A DNA stretch of 64,000 nucleotides, taken from positions 186,001 to 250,000 of the forward strand of contig NC_051106.1 in assembly GCF_901709675.1 (NCBI RefSeq), given 5' to 3'. Position numbers and translations under genes: made by a program. The stretch comes from Syngnathus acus (lineage: Eukaryota; Chordata; Actinopteri; Syngnathiformes; Syngnathidae). This document shows, piece after piece, positions 14,373-25,628 of this stretch; position 1 is the stretch's first letter, and the number at the start of each line of letters is the position of its first letter. The notes beneath the pieces are model-generated. The model was not told the origin of the DNA, did no database searches, and worked only from the letters and a program-made list of their open reading frames with translations.

Positions 14373-17300
14373 TCAGTCTCCCTCCCAGACACAGTTACAC
14401 TCTCTGAGCGGGTTACGGCGGCGCATGGCGGTCACCACTGTGATCCGGTTGGCCGACAGCTGCACCAGTTGGTCGATGAGCTCCTGGACGCAGGGGCTCG
14501 GCCACGGGTGCCCGTTCAGGTAGTCCCTCAGGATGAAGGAGCGCTCCACCAAGAGCTCCAGACGCTCCAGGTGCCGAAGACGTTGCAGGCTTAGGAGGTC
14601 CTTCTCGGGCTCGCGACGAAAGAACCTGCAAAAGGCAGCATTATTCCTGTACTAGAACCACATTGAGCAGTCCTACCATGTATGATTCTATCATTTCGTA
14701 GCCTGTCTTGTGGATATACTTGTCTTGTTTTGTGTTGCCTCAATTTATCCTATCCTAAGCTTCTGTCTCCAGACCTGTCTTGTCTTGTATGATCTTGTCT
14801 TGCATAGTACCGTATGTTCCGGGCTATAAGTCTCTTTTTATTTCCCATAGTTTGGAGCGACTTGTATGTGAAATTATTAACACATTATTACTTGATCATG
14901 AACACATTACAGTAATGCCTCGTTTATTACAGATAATTGGTTCCAAGACCACCCGCAATAGGTGAAAATCTACGATGTAGAGAAACTATATTGTTAAAAT
15001 AAAATATAAGACTAACGCGCCCCCACGCGAGTGCATCCGCACAAGACTTTTATAATTTTATTTTTAAACACTTTCTTGTATTTTTAATTTTTTAAACATT
15101 TTAAACACAACTCCGCTTTGCTCTTGCGGTACTGACCGGCTGACTAAACCCGGCAGCCCAGCGCAAGAGCATCCACACATTGCTCAAAGGCATGCCCTGC
15201 GCTTAGTGCTCATTGCCGCCCGCTGTCCCAAATCCTGGACAGCAGTGCTTTTTTCCTACGTGTACGGTGCTGCTGATATGTTGAGGCAGACGGAGTAAAT
15301 AAAGTGCGGCAGGTTGAGATAAAGTGTAGTTAGAACTGCTAAGCCAATCAGCTGCAAGGACACAGATCAACAAGTTCCCATTGGCCATTATATCATATGG
15401 GCAGACAAAGCCCTGCGCTCCAAGTGAAAAGCAGCGACCATCAGGGAGTCGCTGATGGTGTAAAGGTGCACTTGCCTGCCTTGTCTTGTTGCCTGGCTTG
15501 TGTGCTTCATTGCATATTACGCTCTGAATGTGTGTGTGGCAGAAAAAAAAAAATCTGCGATGCACCGAATCTAGCCGCAATATTTGTTTAAAAAAAAATT
15601 TGCGATAGAGCGAGGCTGCGATAGGTGAACCGCGAAGTAGCAAGGGATTACTCTACTTACTTACGAGTAGTTTATCACGTCACATGTTATTTTCACTTTA
15701 AACTGCATGAGGGCGCTCTAGGCCTGTGGAATAATTGGAACTGCAACTGACAATGAGTCTGCATCCATCCACTGACTTCCGGAGTCAGCGGAGTTGTTCA
15801 TGACACAGAGGACACAGATTGACATCGAGGACAAAGATTTCGATGGATTTAATGATTTTGAGTGACAAGGATGGTTCGATAAACGTATTTGTTATAGTTA
15901 TGTGCTATATACCGTATTGGTCCGAATATAAGACTGTGTTTTTTGCATTAAAATAAGACTGAAAAAGTGGGGGTCGTCTAACATTCGGGGCCTAGACATT
16001 ATACCCATTCACAACGCTAGATGGCGCCAGATATCTTTAAAGCGAATGCTGAACTTAACTCCCCAGGCCAAAGCAAACCCCTGTCACGAAGAATAAAAAT
16101 AAAAATAGCTGTAGCACGAAGAAGAAAAATAAAAAATAGCGGTAAGAAAGAAAAAAGAAAATAAGAGAAGAGATAACAGAAAATGGAGAAACGTAGCGAC
16201 AATCTGGAGAAAGGTGGGTCGAAGATCGGCCAGGTTAGTTGAGAAGTTATGCAAACTTCAAGATGATGGTGATAAATGAGGCAGAGTCTTCAAACAATTG
16301 GAAAGCGGCTGTGAAATATGGTGTCACAGTGTAATGTACGGAGATGGAGAGCTCAAAAAGATTGCCTAAAAAATGCTCTCAATCAGAGCAAAGCTTTCCG
16401 TGGTCCTCAGAGCGGCCGCTTTCAAGAGTTCGACAGGAGGGTGTGCGCGTACATGGACAGTGAACTGAGCACAGCGAGGCAGAGGATGTTTGTGAGGAGT
16501 AATGTTCTGACATGACAGATCTCAGCTACTCTCAAGTTTAAACCAGTTTACATTATTTTATTGCAATGTTTTTCCCTTATTCACATTTGTTTCAAGACTA
16601 CAATTACAGTTAGACTTCACTTTGATGGTTAATGCAGTTATTGCAATTTTGTTGTTTTGTCATAGTAGATTGGTTTGATGATGATGATGGAATCTCCCGT
16701 CGATCCGACGGATGAGTAGAATAGCAGTTATTTCTGCAAGTCTTACCAGCACAAAGATTGATTTAGGTGTCAAGCGGCCGTGCCGTCCCCTTGCCACCCT
16801 CTCGCCTACAGAGGGTCGTTTGCCCAGCAGGTGCAGGTACTGCCACATGCAGGGCGGCCCAAGAAGGTGCAGCTTTACAGCATCCCCAATCCAACCCTTA
16901 AATGCTGAGTGTCAAGCAGGGAGGCATTGGGTTCCATTTTTTTTATAGTCTTTGGTATGACTTGGCCGGGGATCGAACACACGACCTCCAAGTCTCAGGG
17001 CAGACACTCATACCACAAGGCCCACTGAGCTGGTTTAGTAGATTGGTTTATTTACATTTAAAAAACCAGAAGCCATTCATTTACAAATGTAATTGCACTT
17101 TAGTTCACATATTTAAATGTTCAGATATTAAGATGAGATAGACAGTTTTTGCATGATTTGAATGAGGCAAAATAACATGCTTTTTCTCTCGAATATATTG
17201 TTATAATCATTTGTTTCAGATGTACTGTCATTATTTGCTGTATATAAATTAAAATTGGTGTTCAAAAATTATTTTTTCAAACTTGAGTCTTGAAAAAGAG

Positions 17301-20300
17301 GGGGTCGTCTTATAATCAGGGTCGTCTTATATTCTGGCCAATATGGTAGTTTATATATAGTTATATAGGCCTGTGGAATAATTGGAATCGCAAGTGACGA
17401 TGAGTCTGACGTCAGCACCGCATGTATTTCCGGAGTCAGCAGCGGCGTTTTATACAAGTGACACAGAGGACGAAGATTTCAATGGATTTAATGATTTGGA
17501 GTGACACGGATGGTTCAATAAACTTGTTATTTATGTTGTAGTTATTTGATATATATAGGTTATATATAGTTATATAGGCCTGTGAAATAATTGGAACCGC
17601 AACTGACGATGAGTCTGACGTCAGAGCCGCATGTACTTCCAGAGTCAGCAGCAGTGTTGTTTATAAGTGACACAGAGGTAGAGATTTCAATGGATTTAAT
17701 GATTTGGAGTGACATGGATGGTTTGATAAACTTGTTATTTATGTTATAGTTATTTGAATAAATGTTAATATGTTACATCAGGCACGTTCTCAGTTCCTCG
17801 TTCGTGTTTATGTAACGTTAGCACACCATATTTTAGCCTGTTGTTGCTCACTCATGTCTGTTCTTGGTGTTGTATTTCGTAAGATAAAGTTCCCCCAAAA
17901 ATGCAACTTGTACTCCAGTGCGACTTGTTTTTTTCTTCTTTATCATGCATTTTATGGCTGGTGCGACTTGTACTCCGGAGCGACTTGTAGTCTGGAAAAT
18001 ACGGTTCTAGTCGAGCCTTACCTAGCCCTGCCCAGTGTTGTCACAACTTCTGTCTTCTGTTTTTCTGTCTTGTCCCGCTCTGCCTCAGCTTATCCTGTCC
18101 TGTCTTACGTTCTCCTGTCTTGACTTCACCCGTCTGCTTTGTTTTCCAGTCCTGTCTGCGTCCATTGCCTTCCCTTGTCCCATCTCTTACTTTATCGTTA
18201 CTACGTTTTCTTGTCCTGTTACGCGTGTATCAGTGTATTGTCTCTTATCATGTCCCGAAGCTGTGTGTATGAGGCTGTGTCGAGATTTCCTTTCTTGTTT
18301 TGTCCTGCGTGGATTGTCGCGGCTTGTTCATACGGTGTTTTCCTGCCTTCCCCTGTGATGTGCTGGCCGTCAATGCGGCCAAGATCCACTCACCGTATGC
18401 GCAGCGTCCGTAGTTGAGGGAACAACATGGGGATGCGCCGGCACAGGCTTCCGCTGGAGCGGTTCTGCTCGATGTCCAGGTGCTCCAGGGCCAAAACTTT
18501 GGGCGCAATGGAGTCCAAATCCTTCAGAGTGATGGCCACACGCAGTGTTAGCCGTGTGACGCTGGCCGGGATGGTGTTGGTGTACAGCGACAGGGAGTTC
18601 CCGCCTGCCAACAGTTATATAGTCATGGCAATGTTCTTTCATCCGACATATTTTATTGTGCTTCTGCGGCGGTACTCTGGCTGAGTTTTAGCCAATCGGT
18701 GATGATGGCTTTTTACGAGGGGTGATCTGTTTATCTGCAATGTGAGTCATGTCACAATTTGTGGCTGGTGATTCGGTTTCAGGACAATGCATGGATTGCT
18801 CTTATGCCGTTTTTCAAAGACAGAATATTTTTTCAATTTGCCATTAGTTGAGGCGCCACTCACCCACTATGCTGAGGGTCTCCAAGTGCTTGAGGGGCGC
18901 CAGCCAGGACGCCAGGCGACAGTCCAGTCCATCACGGATGTAGCGGTAATGCACGGTGAGCGAGCGAAGGGAGGTCAGACTCCTAAGCGCATTGTAGGGC
19001 AAGATGGTCTCGGGGTAGTCCACCAGTTCCAGACTGCTCAGGGCTGGACCCCCGCCCGGGAAGCCTGAACAGGACGGACACGCAGGCGCTTTTCAATCAC
19101 GACCGCCACTCGTCAACATTTGTGCAATCCACAACCGTCGTTACGAAAACAAATGAGCGTTGAGGCCTACAAGGGCCGACTCGCTCCGTGAGCTTTTCCA
19201 TGTCTTCAAACATTCCAACTGCTCTGCGAAATACACACTAGAACTCTGCCTCAATCAATCGTATGATGTCAATGACGATCTTTGTGTGTTGCGCGACTGC
19301 GAAGCGGCTGATCGACTTAATGGAGGGGGGGCGAGTAAACAGCAGATTGGAATAGATCACGTCGTCACGCGTCAATTTTGATTTTAATGCTTCTCATTTT
19401 AGGTTGGCTTTTCCACCTGCCCGAGGGACTGATGATTTAATTAAATCAGCTCAGTTGAGCTAACTCGGGTGCATTTACATCGTATAACGCTGATCCAAGT
19501 GCATTGCACCTTTTAAATAAAGAATCAACCAATGACTCTTGGTAAAAAAAAAAGAAATTGAGTATTACTGATAAATTCTAATACATGAACTAACTTATTT
19601 TTGTTACAATGTACCACTAGTTGAATGTGGCTCAAATTTAACATTCCTTACACAACTTGCATTTATAGCTGTCCTAAACATTGCTTGTAAAAAAATTAAG
19701 ATTTGTACATCAACAACTACCCATATCAACAACTTTCATTAGACACAAGGTCATGCTATAGACTCTATAGCATGACCTTCAAGGTCATGACCTTCAAGGA
19801 CCTTCAGGTCACGTGGTGGTATAGTATAGAGCAGGGGTGGGCAAACTTTTTGAGCTCGCGAGCTACTTTTGAAATGACCAAGTCACAAAGACCTACCCAC
19901 TAAAAAAAATATTTTATATATATATGTCATCGTGAAAAAAAAGTCCTACTCCCATTCCCTATGAAAGTGATACTTCTTACTATGGCCAGCTGCCCAACTA
20001 ATTTTTATACCCTTTCTTAAGTTTAAGAGAAAAAACAGGGTTCTGACAATTGGAGGGAACTCGCGAGCTAGCGTGTTTGTGTTGTGTTGTTAGCGCTGTT
20101 GTTTGTACACGCGTCAAGTGCGGGAAAAGGGGGGAAAAAAAATTTATATCACGCGATCGACCAATAGTGGCTTGGCGATCGACCGGTCGACCGCGATCGA
20201 CGTATTGAGCACCCCTGGTATGAGTTATGTGTAGTGAATATAGACTACAGCATCACCTTGTATAGAGTATAGTATAGAGTTATGTGTAGTGAATAATGAG

Positions 20301-21286
20301 ACCAAAGTTCCCTGTGTACGACTGACGCAAACGGTTAGAGAGTACTTCAAGGTTAAAGCAATTGGCAAACATTGGCTCCGGTTGAAATCGTAGTTTGCGG
20401 CACACCCGCCTCACCACTCTTAGCACAACTGCCAACACACAATAGGTCCTCTTGAATTCAGCCCGGTTTGACACATTTCAGATGCTTGGAGCGAGATTTC
20501 TTTTTCCTAATATGGAATGAGGCCAACTGCCTGCATTTTTCGCTTTCCCGATTCGACGGCCGTCCGGTCGCTCCACCTACCCGGGCGCCACGGGTCCGGC
20601 GGACTCAGGTAGTTGTCGGGCAGGGGCTCCTGGGGCTCGCCCCTCATGCCCCACGAGAGGTGCGTGAGCTTGGGCAGGCAGGTCATCATGTGGTGGAAGT
20701 CGTCCCGGGGCACAGGGCGCACCCGGTCCAGCCCGCAGCCCTCCCCCTGCTGGTGGAAGAGCAGGTAGCGCAGGTTGCTGAGGCCGGCCAAGGCGTGGAC
20801 GAAGTCGGCGGCGGAGCGCAGGCGAACGTTGCACACGCTCAGGTGGGTGAGCTGGGCGCTCAGGTGCGCGCTGAGGGCGGGGCCCAGCATGGGCTCGGAC
20901 CAGGCGGCGTCTCGCACGGCCAGCTCCCGCACGTCAGAGAACTGCAGCAGGTGGTCCAGGTACTTTTGCTTGTAGACGCGGCCGCCGTTGACGAAGGCGA
21001 CGGCGCTGAGCGACGGCAGGAACTTTACCAGGCGCCGCCACTCCTTGCGGCGCAGGTGGCGCACGGCCACGCGGGTCAGCTTGCGCCGGCGTAGCGTGTC
21101 CCAGAAGCCGAAAGTGTAGCGGCGCAGGTCGGATAGCACCACCGTCTGGCCTCGCCAGAGGTAAGGGTGGTCGGCCAGCAGGCGCAGGGCTCGGCACGAG
21201 CAGCGCACCGCCTGCATGTCGGTGGGGCCCAGGAAGCTCAGCACCGATACCCACAGCTCCGGTGGCAGAGGCGGGAGGACAGACAT
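14373..21286 (-). CDS. F-box protein with leucine-rich repeats, 4 coding exons, gene not identified
   Basis: Exons: 21286-20581, 19064-18864, 18604-18394, 14625-14373; 1371 nt, 456 aa, all phases consistent. Residues about 5-45 form an F-box (LPPELWVSVLSFLGPTDMQA, then VRCSCRALRLL and WR), which binds SKP1 in SCF ubiquitin ligases. The rest has LRR-like strands such as LTHLSVCNVRL, LSSLELVDYP, LTSLRSLTVHY, LKHLETLSI, VTRLTLRVAI and LRHLERLELL, presumably the substrate platform. It resembles FBXL-type proteins, but I cannot match it to a named human FBXL or FBXO. The GC-rich first exon sits in a CpG-rich start region. The final intron (3.8 kb) is mostly nested transposons. Terminal residues are RECNCVWEGD. 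Confidence 0.85.
14910..15653 (+). mobile_element. TIR DNA transposon (CAGTAATnCCTCG family)
   Basis: Flanked by TA. Left end CAGTAATGCCTCGTTTATTA, right end reading inward GAGTAATCCCTTGCTACTTC. Contains CGATAGGTGAA-like words at both ends and the same interior as the copy at 6.7-7.8 kb. No transposase seen. Confidence 0.75.
16250..16515 (+). pseudogene. Transposase N-terminal DNA-binding remnant (BrkDBD/CENP-B-like HTH)
   Basis: With frameshifts and an in-frame stop near 16331 the block reads NEAESSNNWKAAVKYGV, then CNVRRWRAQKDCLKNA, and KAFRGPQSGRFQEFDRRVCA. The pattern of a helix-turn-helix ending in RRWR, followed by a small basic linker and a second helical block, is typical of pogo/Tigger and jerky-like transposases. 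Catalytic residues are absent. Family inferred by pattern only. Confidence 0.6.
16670..17037 (-). mobile_element. tRNA-headed SINE, divergent subfamily
   Basis: On the minus strand it begins CAGCTCAGTGGGCCTTGTGG, has a B box GTGTTCGATCCCC, then GTCATACCAAAGACTATA and CCTCCCTGCTTGACACTCAG. This matches the copies at 2.3, 26.0 and 28.0 kb with clear divergence. The 3' part (GCCCTGCATGTGGCAGTACC onward) differs from them. Confidence 0.8.
18005..18350. repeat. Degenerate (TCTTGTC / TCCTGTC)n tract, right portion
   Basis: Continues the pyrimidine-rich texture of 13.75-14.26 and 14.69-14.81 kb up to about 40 bases before the F-box gene exon at 18394. Confidence 0.6.
19746..19815. promoter_or_regulatory. 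Palindromic AGGTCA half-site cluster (nuclear-receptor-like)
   Basis: In intron 1 of the F-box gene. A perfect 15-bp inverted repeat AAGGTCATGCTATAG with a 3-base loop (19747-19779) is followed by AAGGTCATGACCTT (19781-19794), identical to the idealised palindromic thyroid/retinoid response element AGGTCATGACCT. A further AGGTCA overlaps an E-box CACGTG (19806-19815). Site identity is seen; function is inference. Confidence 0.45.
19832..20217. mobile_element. Non-autonomous hAT element
   Basis: Ends CAGGGGTGGGCAAACTTTTTG and (inward from the right) CAGGGGTGCTCAATACGTCG. Flanking 8-mers GTATAGAG and GTATGAGT are an imperfect target duplication. Contains GCGATCGACCGGTCGACC near the right end. 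No coding sequence. Confidence 0.8.
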
Positions 21287-21854
21287 CACAGGCAGCGGGC
21301 GGGCAGGGAGACTGGCAGGCGGTCAAGCGGCTACAAACCCAGGCGCGATGGCGACATTTGTCAGATTACGCCCCACGGAGGGAGGAGGCCTCGGCGGGCG
21401 CTGTCGTCGGCTAGCGCCACTCAAACGTCATCGCCGTCGTTGTCCAGTTTTAATTTTAGCTGTCGGACTTTGTGCTGGAAACCAACGTAGCGTTGGATTT
21501 TGTCTTCATTTTCTCCCAGCGAGTGGATGACATGCGTCACTCCCGGTGACGAATGGGTTGTCAGCCAATCGCGGAGCAGCTTTACGACTTCTTCGATGGG
21601 AAAAGTGGCGGAAAGAATAATGAAATGACTGCATTAGCGCCCCCCCCAAATTCAGAACTTCTCAGGGGTTAACAGACAACGAGGCAAACACGCTTATTAC
21701 AGAGATATATCATGAAGAGTACATTAAGAATATTTGATTTCGTTTTCCAGCATAGCAAATTTAGGTTTCTGATTAATGAATTGACATGTGTGGTGTGTAG
21801 GAAATGGTATAGCTTATTACTGGCAAAATGACGTCCCTTAACATCCTTCTGTGT

Positions 21855-21975
21855 GCCCTGCGATTGTCTGGCAACCAGTTCAGGGTGTCCCGCCTGCTGC
21901 CCGATGACAGCTAAAATAAACTCCAGTACGCCCGCGACCCACGTGGGGACAAGCAGTACGGACAGACGGATTATT
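21855..21975 (-). repeat. Dispersed teleost repeat, short copy
   Basis: On the minus strand it holds CCCCACGTGGGTCGCGGGCG, ACTGGAGTTTATTTTAGCTG and GGGCAGCAGGCGGGACACCC, related to copies at 24.88, 31.83 and 38.17 kb (consensus core GGGGTCGCGGGCGTGCTGGAGCC). Confidence 0.7.
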
Positions 21976-23599
21976 AATGACATTGTTAAATGCAGCATGA
22001 TCACACGTACTCGTCCCGCTAACAGTTTATGTCACACCCAAAAGTTCACGTAATTCCGTACAAAATGACAGATTGGCAGGATGATGAATGGTGGAGTGGA
22101 TGTATGCAGAAGATCGGTTGTGCGAGAATGGAGGGAAAATGTTTACAGGAAGTATACTTGGAGATAAAACCAGCAGAGGTGCCAGAGGGAGCGGCAGGAG
22201 ATGAACAGCCAAGAACCCGGCCAATGGGTGATCGCTATGGCCGAAAGACTGGAAGCAGGTGGATGGAAAAACAACAGCACCCACCAATTCAATCCCCCCC
22301 ACGCACACACCGAATCGCCCCTCACCGCACCAACCCCCCATGGAATCAGCCCCCACCATCAGCACCCACTCCCATGGAATCAGCTCTTATCGAACTTGCC
22401 CCCACCAGATGGAATCATCACTCATCAAACTCGACCCCCCGGCCTGTGCAACTGAATATAAGATAACCAAGGAACTTTGAACGTTGCTTTTTCTGAATTT
22501 GGACTTTCTGCTTTTGAGCATTGCACGAAAAGCCCAGCGCTCTGTATTGTGTGTAAGACTAATTTTTGTTTCGGTGTCTTATTCTTGTCCTAAAAACTGA
22601 AGAAATAAAACAAGCACACAGCGAGTGAATTGGATAACAGATGTTTGGCTATGGCTCTTGCCGTGAGGCGCGGCTAGCGCGCTTCCCAAATTGTGGATCA
22701 AATCCAACAAGAGAAATAAAAATATTACGTAGACAATATAAATAATACTCATATCAGCACACCAAAACAGACAGCCTGACTGCAACTTTCTTTCTCATAA
22801 GCAAGAAGGCAAGAATGCAACTTGGTATTTCATCATAAAAATGTTTAGAATGAAGTTTAAGGCACCATAAACCTAGAATCACTCAGGAAGTGTCATCAAA
22901 AACGATTTCATTTTCTGATTTTTTTTCTTTCAGTATTACTGCAGCCTCAGCATACAGGTAATAATCCAAATACCCAGCTCAGTCCAATTTCAATGTCAGC
23001 TTTTCTTTTCCATGATTGATTCAGTTACATGAAATATGATTGATGTTAAATAATTGTGATTATATTGTGAAATTCTGAAAAATAATACACAAAGCTTAAC
23101 ATCACGGTTGTAATAGCAAAATACAACAACCAAATTGTGCTTTTTCTTTAGTAAACAAGGGCAGTAGGAGAAAAAAAACAAACACTGTCGCCATCTCTGC
23201 ACGCGCTCCAAATTCCACATCGGGACCCACAAGCACGCTGCTTTAAAATTTTCAACGCTTGAGTTGCGCATATTTACACTGTGTCCGACACGCTTTCTGT
23301 CACACATGCACTTGGGTTTCGTTTGTCGGCCGAGGCGCTCTGGGGAAAAAAAAAAATCACCAAACAGGAGCTTTTCATTTGCCGGCCAACCGGATGTCTG
23401 GTCTCAGGGGTGACCCGGCCTCACTGTCTGCAGGGAGCAGGTCGGTTTCTTTGAAAAGTCCAAATTGTTTGTGTGTCTGGACGCGCCCTGACCCTTTTTT
23501 GATGTGGGGCCGCCGGTCGAAGGCCCGAAACCACAAGCTTTTAGCGAGGAGCGGTCGATGCTGACGAGCGCACACCTTTTCCTCCTCTGGCGGGTTTTT
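21976..23599. other. Spacer between the F-box gene and YIPF6, no gene seen
   Basis: Contains a purine/pyrimidine-skewed patch with repeated CCATGGAATCAGC words (about 22330-22400) and AT-rich DNA. The last few hundred bases are presumably YIPF6 3' untranslated sequence. No conserved reading frame was recognised. Confidence 0.5.
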
Positions 23600-24616
23600 C
23601 TACTGCGCCGGCGAGAATGTGAGGATCATCCAGCCGATGACAAAGTAGAAGAGGACGACGGGGTAGACGACCAGGCCCTTGCGGTCGGGCGGCTGGCTGC
23701 CGACCAGGAAAGCGGCGGAGGCGAAGGCGGACCAGCCGAAGGACGCCACCACCGCAGTCAGGCGCACGGCGAAGCTGACAGCGCCCACGCTGCCCAACAG
23801 GACCAGGCGGCACACCGCCATGGCCACCGTCAGCGGCAGGATGCAGTAGCCCAGCACGCACAGACTCTGGAAGAAGGAGATGGTGCCGCCCAGAAGCTTG
23901 GAGTTGAGTGTGATGACGATGGAGCCCAACCACACGATGACAAACACCTGCAGAGCAAACACACGCTGTCAAGCCTCCGTGCCCATTCGGAGCTTGGTGC
24001 CCGCAGAGCTAACGACCTACTGAAATTCACTTGCAGAACAATTTGGCCGAATTTCCAGACGTCTAACTTTTTGTCAAGAACATTATCGCAATGCGTATTT
24101 GGCCATATGTGCAATTGTTTTAAATTGGAACATGCCCACGTCTTCTACGACAGTGTAAATCGGCCTCATCTTTTTTTGCCCATTTGAAATGATATGCTGG
24201 ACTGCAATTATGTTCTAATTTGGAGCCAATTCTATTTTGGTGAGAATTGAGTTGAGTCGCTCCCTTTCGGGCTGGCCTACCTCAGCGAACTGCGGCCCTC
24301 CCTGGTCGCCGGACCGGGCCGCCGCGCCGCCCTGGAGGAGTAGCGCCAGGGTGACGCAGAGCAGCAGCGGGCCCCACAGGTCCCAGTCCCGTAGCAGATC
24401 CGAACTCTGCTTGGGGTACAGGACGTGCACAAACTTATTAGCCACGGCGCGCAGGTCCCTCAGGATGGTCTCCTTCACGGGCTCGTCCAGCGTCGACAGC
24501 TCGTCGTCGTCCGGCTGCGTCGAGTCCACCGGGACAGAGATGTCGCCCTCCACAGGGGTGTCCTCCGGGACGGAGACCGACGCCAGGCCGGCGAATGGTC
24601 GGCTGATGTCCTCCAT
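23600..24616 (-). CDS. yipf6: YIPF6, Yip1-domain Golgi membrane protein, 2 coding exons
   Basis: Multispanning Yip1-family protein of the Golgi/ER that interacts with Rab GTPases and affects vesicle traffic. Exons 24616-24281 and 23947-23600; 684 nt, 227 aa, against 236 in human. The acidic cytosolic N-terminus contains IPVEGDI-like DTPVEGDISVPVD, then LDEPVKETILRDLRAV, HVLYPK and LLRDWDLWGPLLLCVTLALL (first membrane segment). Exon 2 begins VFVIVWLGSIVITLNSKLLG, followed by GGTISFFQSLCVLGYCILPL, the family signature, and further membrane segments ending IGWMILTFSPAQ. The GAG|GTG junction is phase 0. The human gene is X-linked, so this is the clearest foreigner among chromosome-14 genes here. 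Confidence 0.97.
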
Positions 24617-24882
24617 TTTGCGGGGGGCAGAAGAGCGACTCGATTCGCTTCTTTGTCGGGTTCAATTGCGCAGAACGTCGAGAAACGTCGAACGCAATGA
24701 ATTGACCTATTCCACTCTCTTCTTTCGGCACCACGTCAGCCGAAGATTGTGTACTTCCGCGTACCGCGGTAGCAACTGCCGTTGCTTCTTCTTCTTTTGC
24801 TGTTTGATTTGATCGGCGCTTAGCAACCAACGTTAACGCGCAATACCCCCACTTAGCGGAGTGCACTGACAACCAACCATCC

Positions 24883-24975
24883 ATCCATCATCTGTATTGC
24901 TTGTCCCGCGGGGGTCGCGGGCGTGCTGGAGCCGTCATCGAGCAGTAGGCAGGGGACACCCCGAACTGGTTGCAT
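24883..24975 (+). repeat. Dispersed teleost repeat, short copy
   Basis: Begins ATCCATCATCTGTATTGCTT and contains CGGGGGTCGCGGGCGTGCTG and AGTAGGCAGGGGACACCCCG; related to the copies at 31.83 and 38.17 kb. 24976-25628 shows no gene. Confidence 0.75.
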
Positions 24976-25628
24976 GGCACACGGAGACATACGTTCACTG
25001 ATTTAAGTTGTTAATTGTTTCACCTCCACGTCAGCCGGAGATTGTTTACTTCCGCATTCCGCTTCGCAATCAGCCTGCACACGCAACACCGCCTCCAACC
25101 GGACTGGAGAAGCGGCAACCGCTGATGAACTTTGTTACGTGCGCGATAAAAAACGAACACGAAAATTATCACAAATGTAAAGCTCAAATCACGCACAAAC
25201 ATAATTCACAATAGCTGGCTTTTTGGAGCGCCTCGAACGTTTCGGTAAAACGTTCAAATGGATGTGAAATTGAAGATTCAGACCATTTTTTCTTTTGGTG
25301 AGAGTCGGTACAAAGATTTTGGCTCGACTTTCAACAATAGGCTTGTTCAATAGGCTTACTCTGTTACTCTTAGTATCTCTGATGTTAAATATGGCTTTTT
25401 TCATAATGATAAATTTGACTTTTTTATTAACAATATTTTATTGGCCAAACAATATATACACAAATGCCACTTCTTTGAAACAAAAACATTCTTCATTGGA
25501 AGAATCATCTGAAATCCTACAACATTTAGTTAAAATGTATTAACATCAAGAATGCTGTAAAGCTGACTTCATTTATTGAGAGGCTTTTGCTTTAAGATGT
25601 TCGCTCTGGCTTTGGATATTGTGATATA

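Larger units (their letters stand above)
15912..17346 (+). mobile_element. TA-flanked TIR transposon with transposase remnant
   Basis: Left end CCGTATTGGTCCGAATATAAGAC-like (split: CCGTATTGGTCC, GAATATAAGAC), right end GTCTTATATTCTGGCC, AATATGG, with TA on both sides. Inner GGGGTCGTCTTATAATC repeats lie near both ends. It carries a degraded helix-turn-helix coding segment at 16250-16515 and a SINE on the opposite strand at 16670-17037. Confidence 0.75.
15719..17760. repeat. Three copies of a roughly 190-bp unit, split by an insertion
   Basis: Copies start with TAGGCCTGTGGAATAATTGGAA at about 15719, 17367 and 17576, and each contains ATGGATTTAATGATTTnGAGTG and GATAAACnTnTT. The first two are separated by the element at 15912-17346, so the array was originally contiguous. 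Confidence 0.85.
14810..18004. mobile_element. TIR transposon enlarged by nested insertions
   Basis: Left end CCGTATGTTCCGGGCTATAAG after TA; right end GCGACTTGTAGTCTGGAAAATACGG. Inner GCGACTTGTACTCC repeats are subterminal. It shares the CCGTATTTTCC terminus with the elements at 12.0 and 25.6 kb but has different subterminal words. It contains the element at 14910-15653, a three-copy 190-bp array and the element at 15912-17346. Confidence 0.65.

Noticed and set aside
20468-21094. 208-codon plus-strand frame rich in Val, Gln and Ala
   Set aside because: Opposite-strand shadow of the F-box gene first exon.
22029-22480. Overlapping proline-rich frames
   Set aside because: They arise from a C-rich patch with repeated CCATGGAATCAGC words; three frames are open at once, which indicates composition, not coding.
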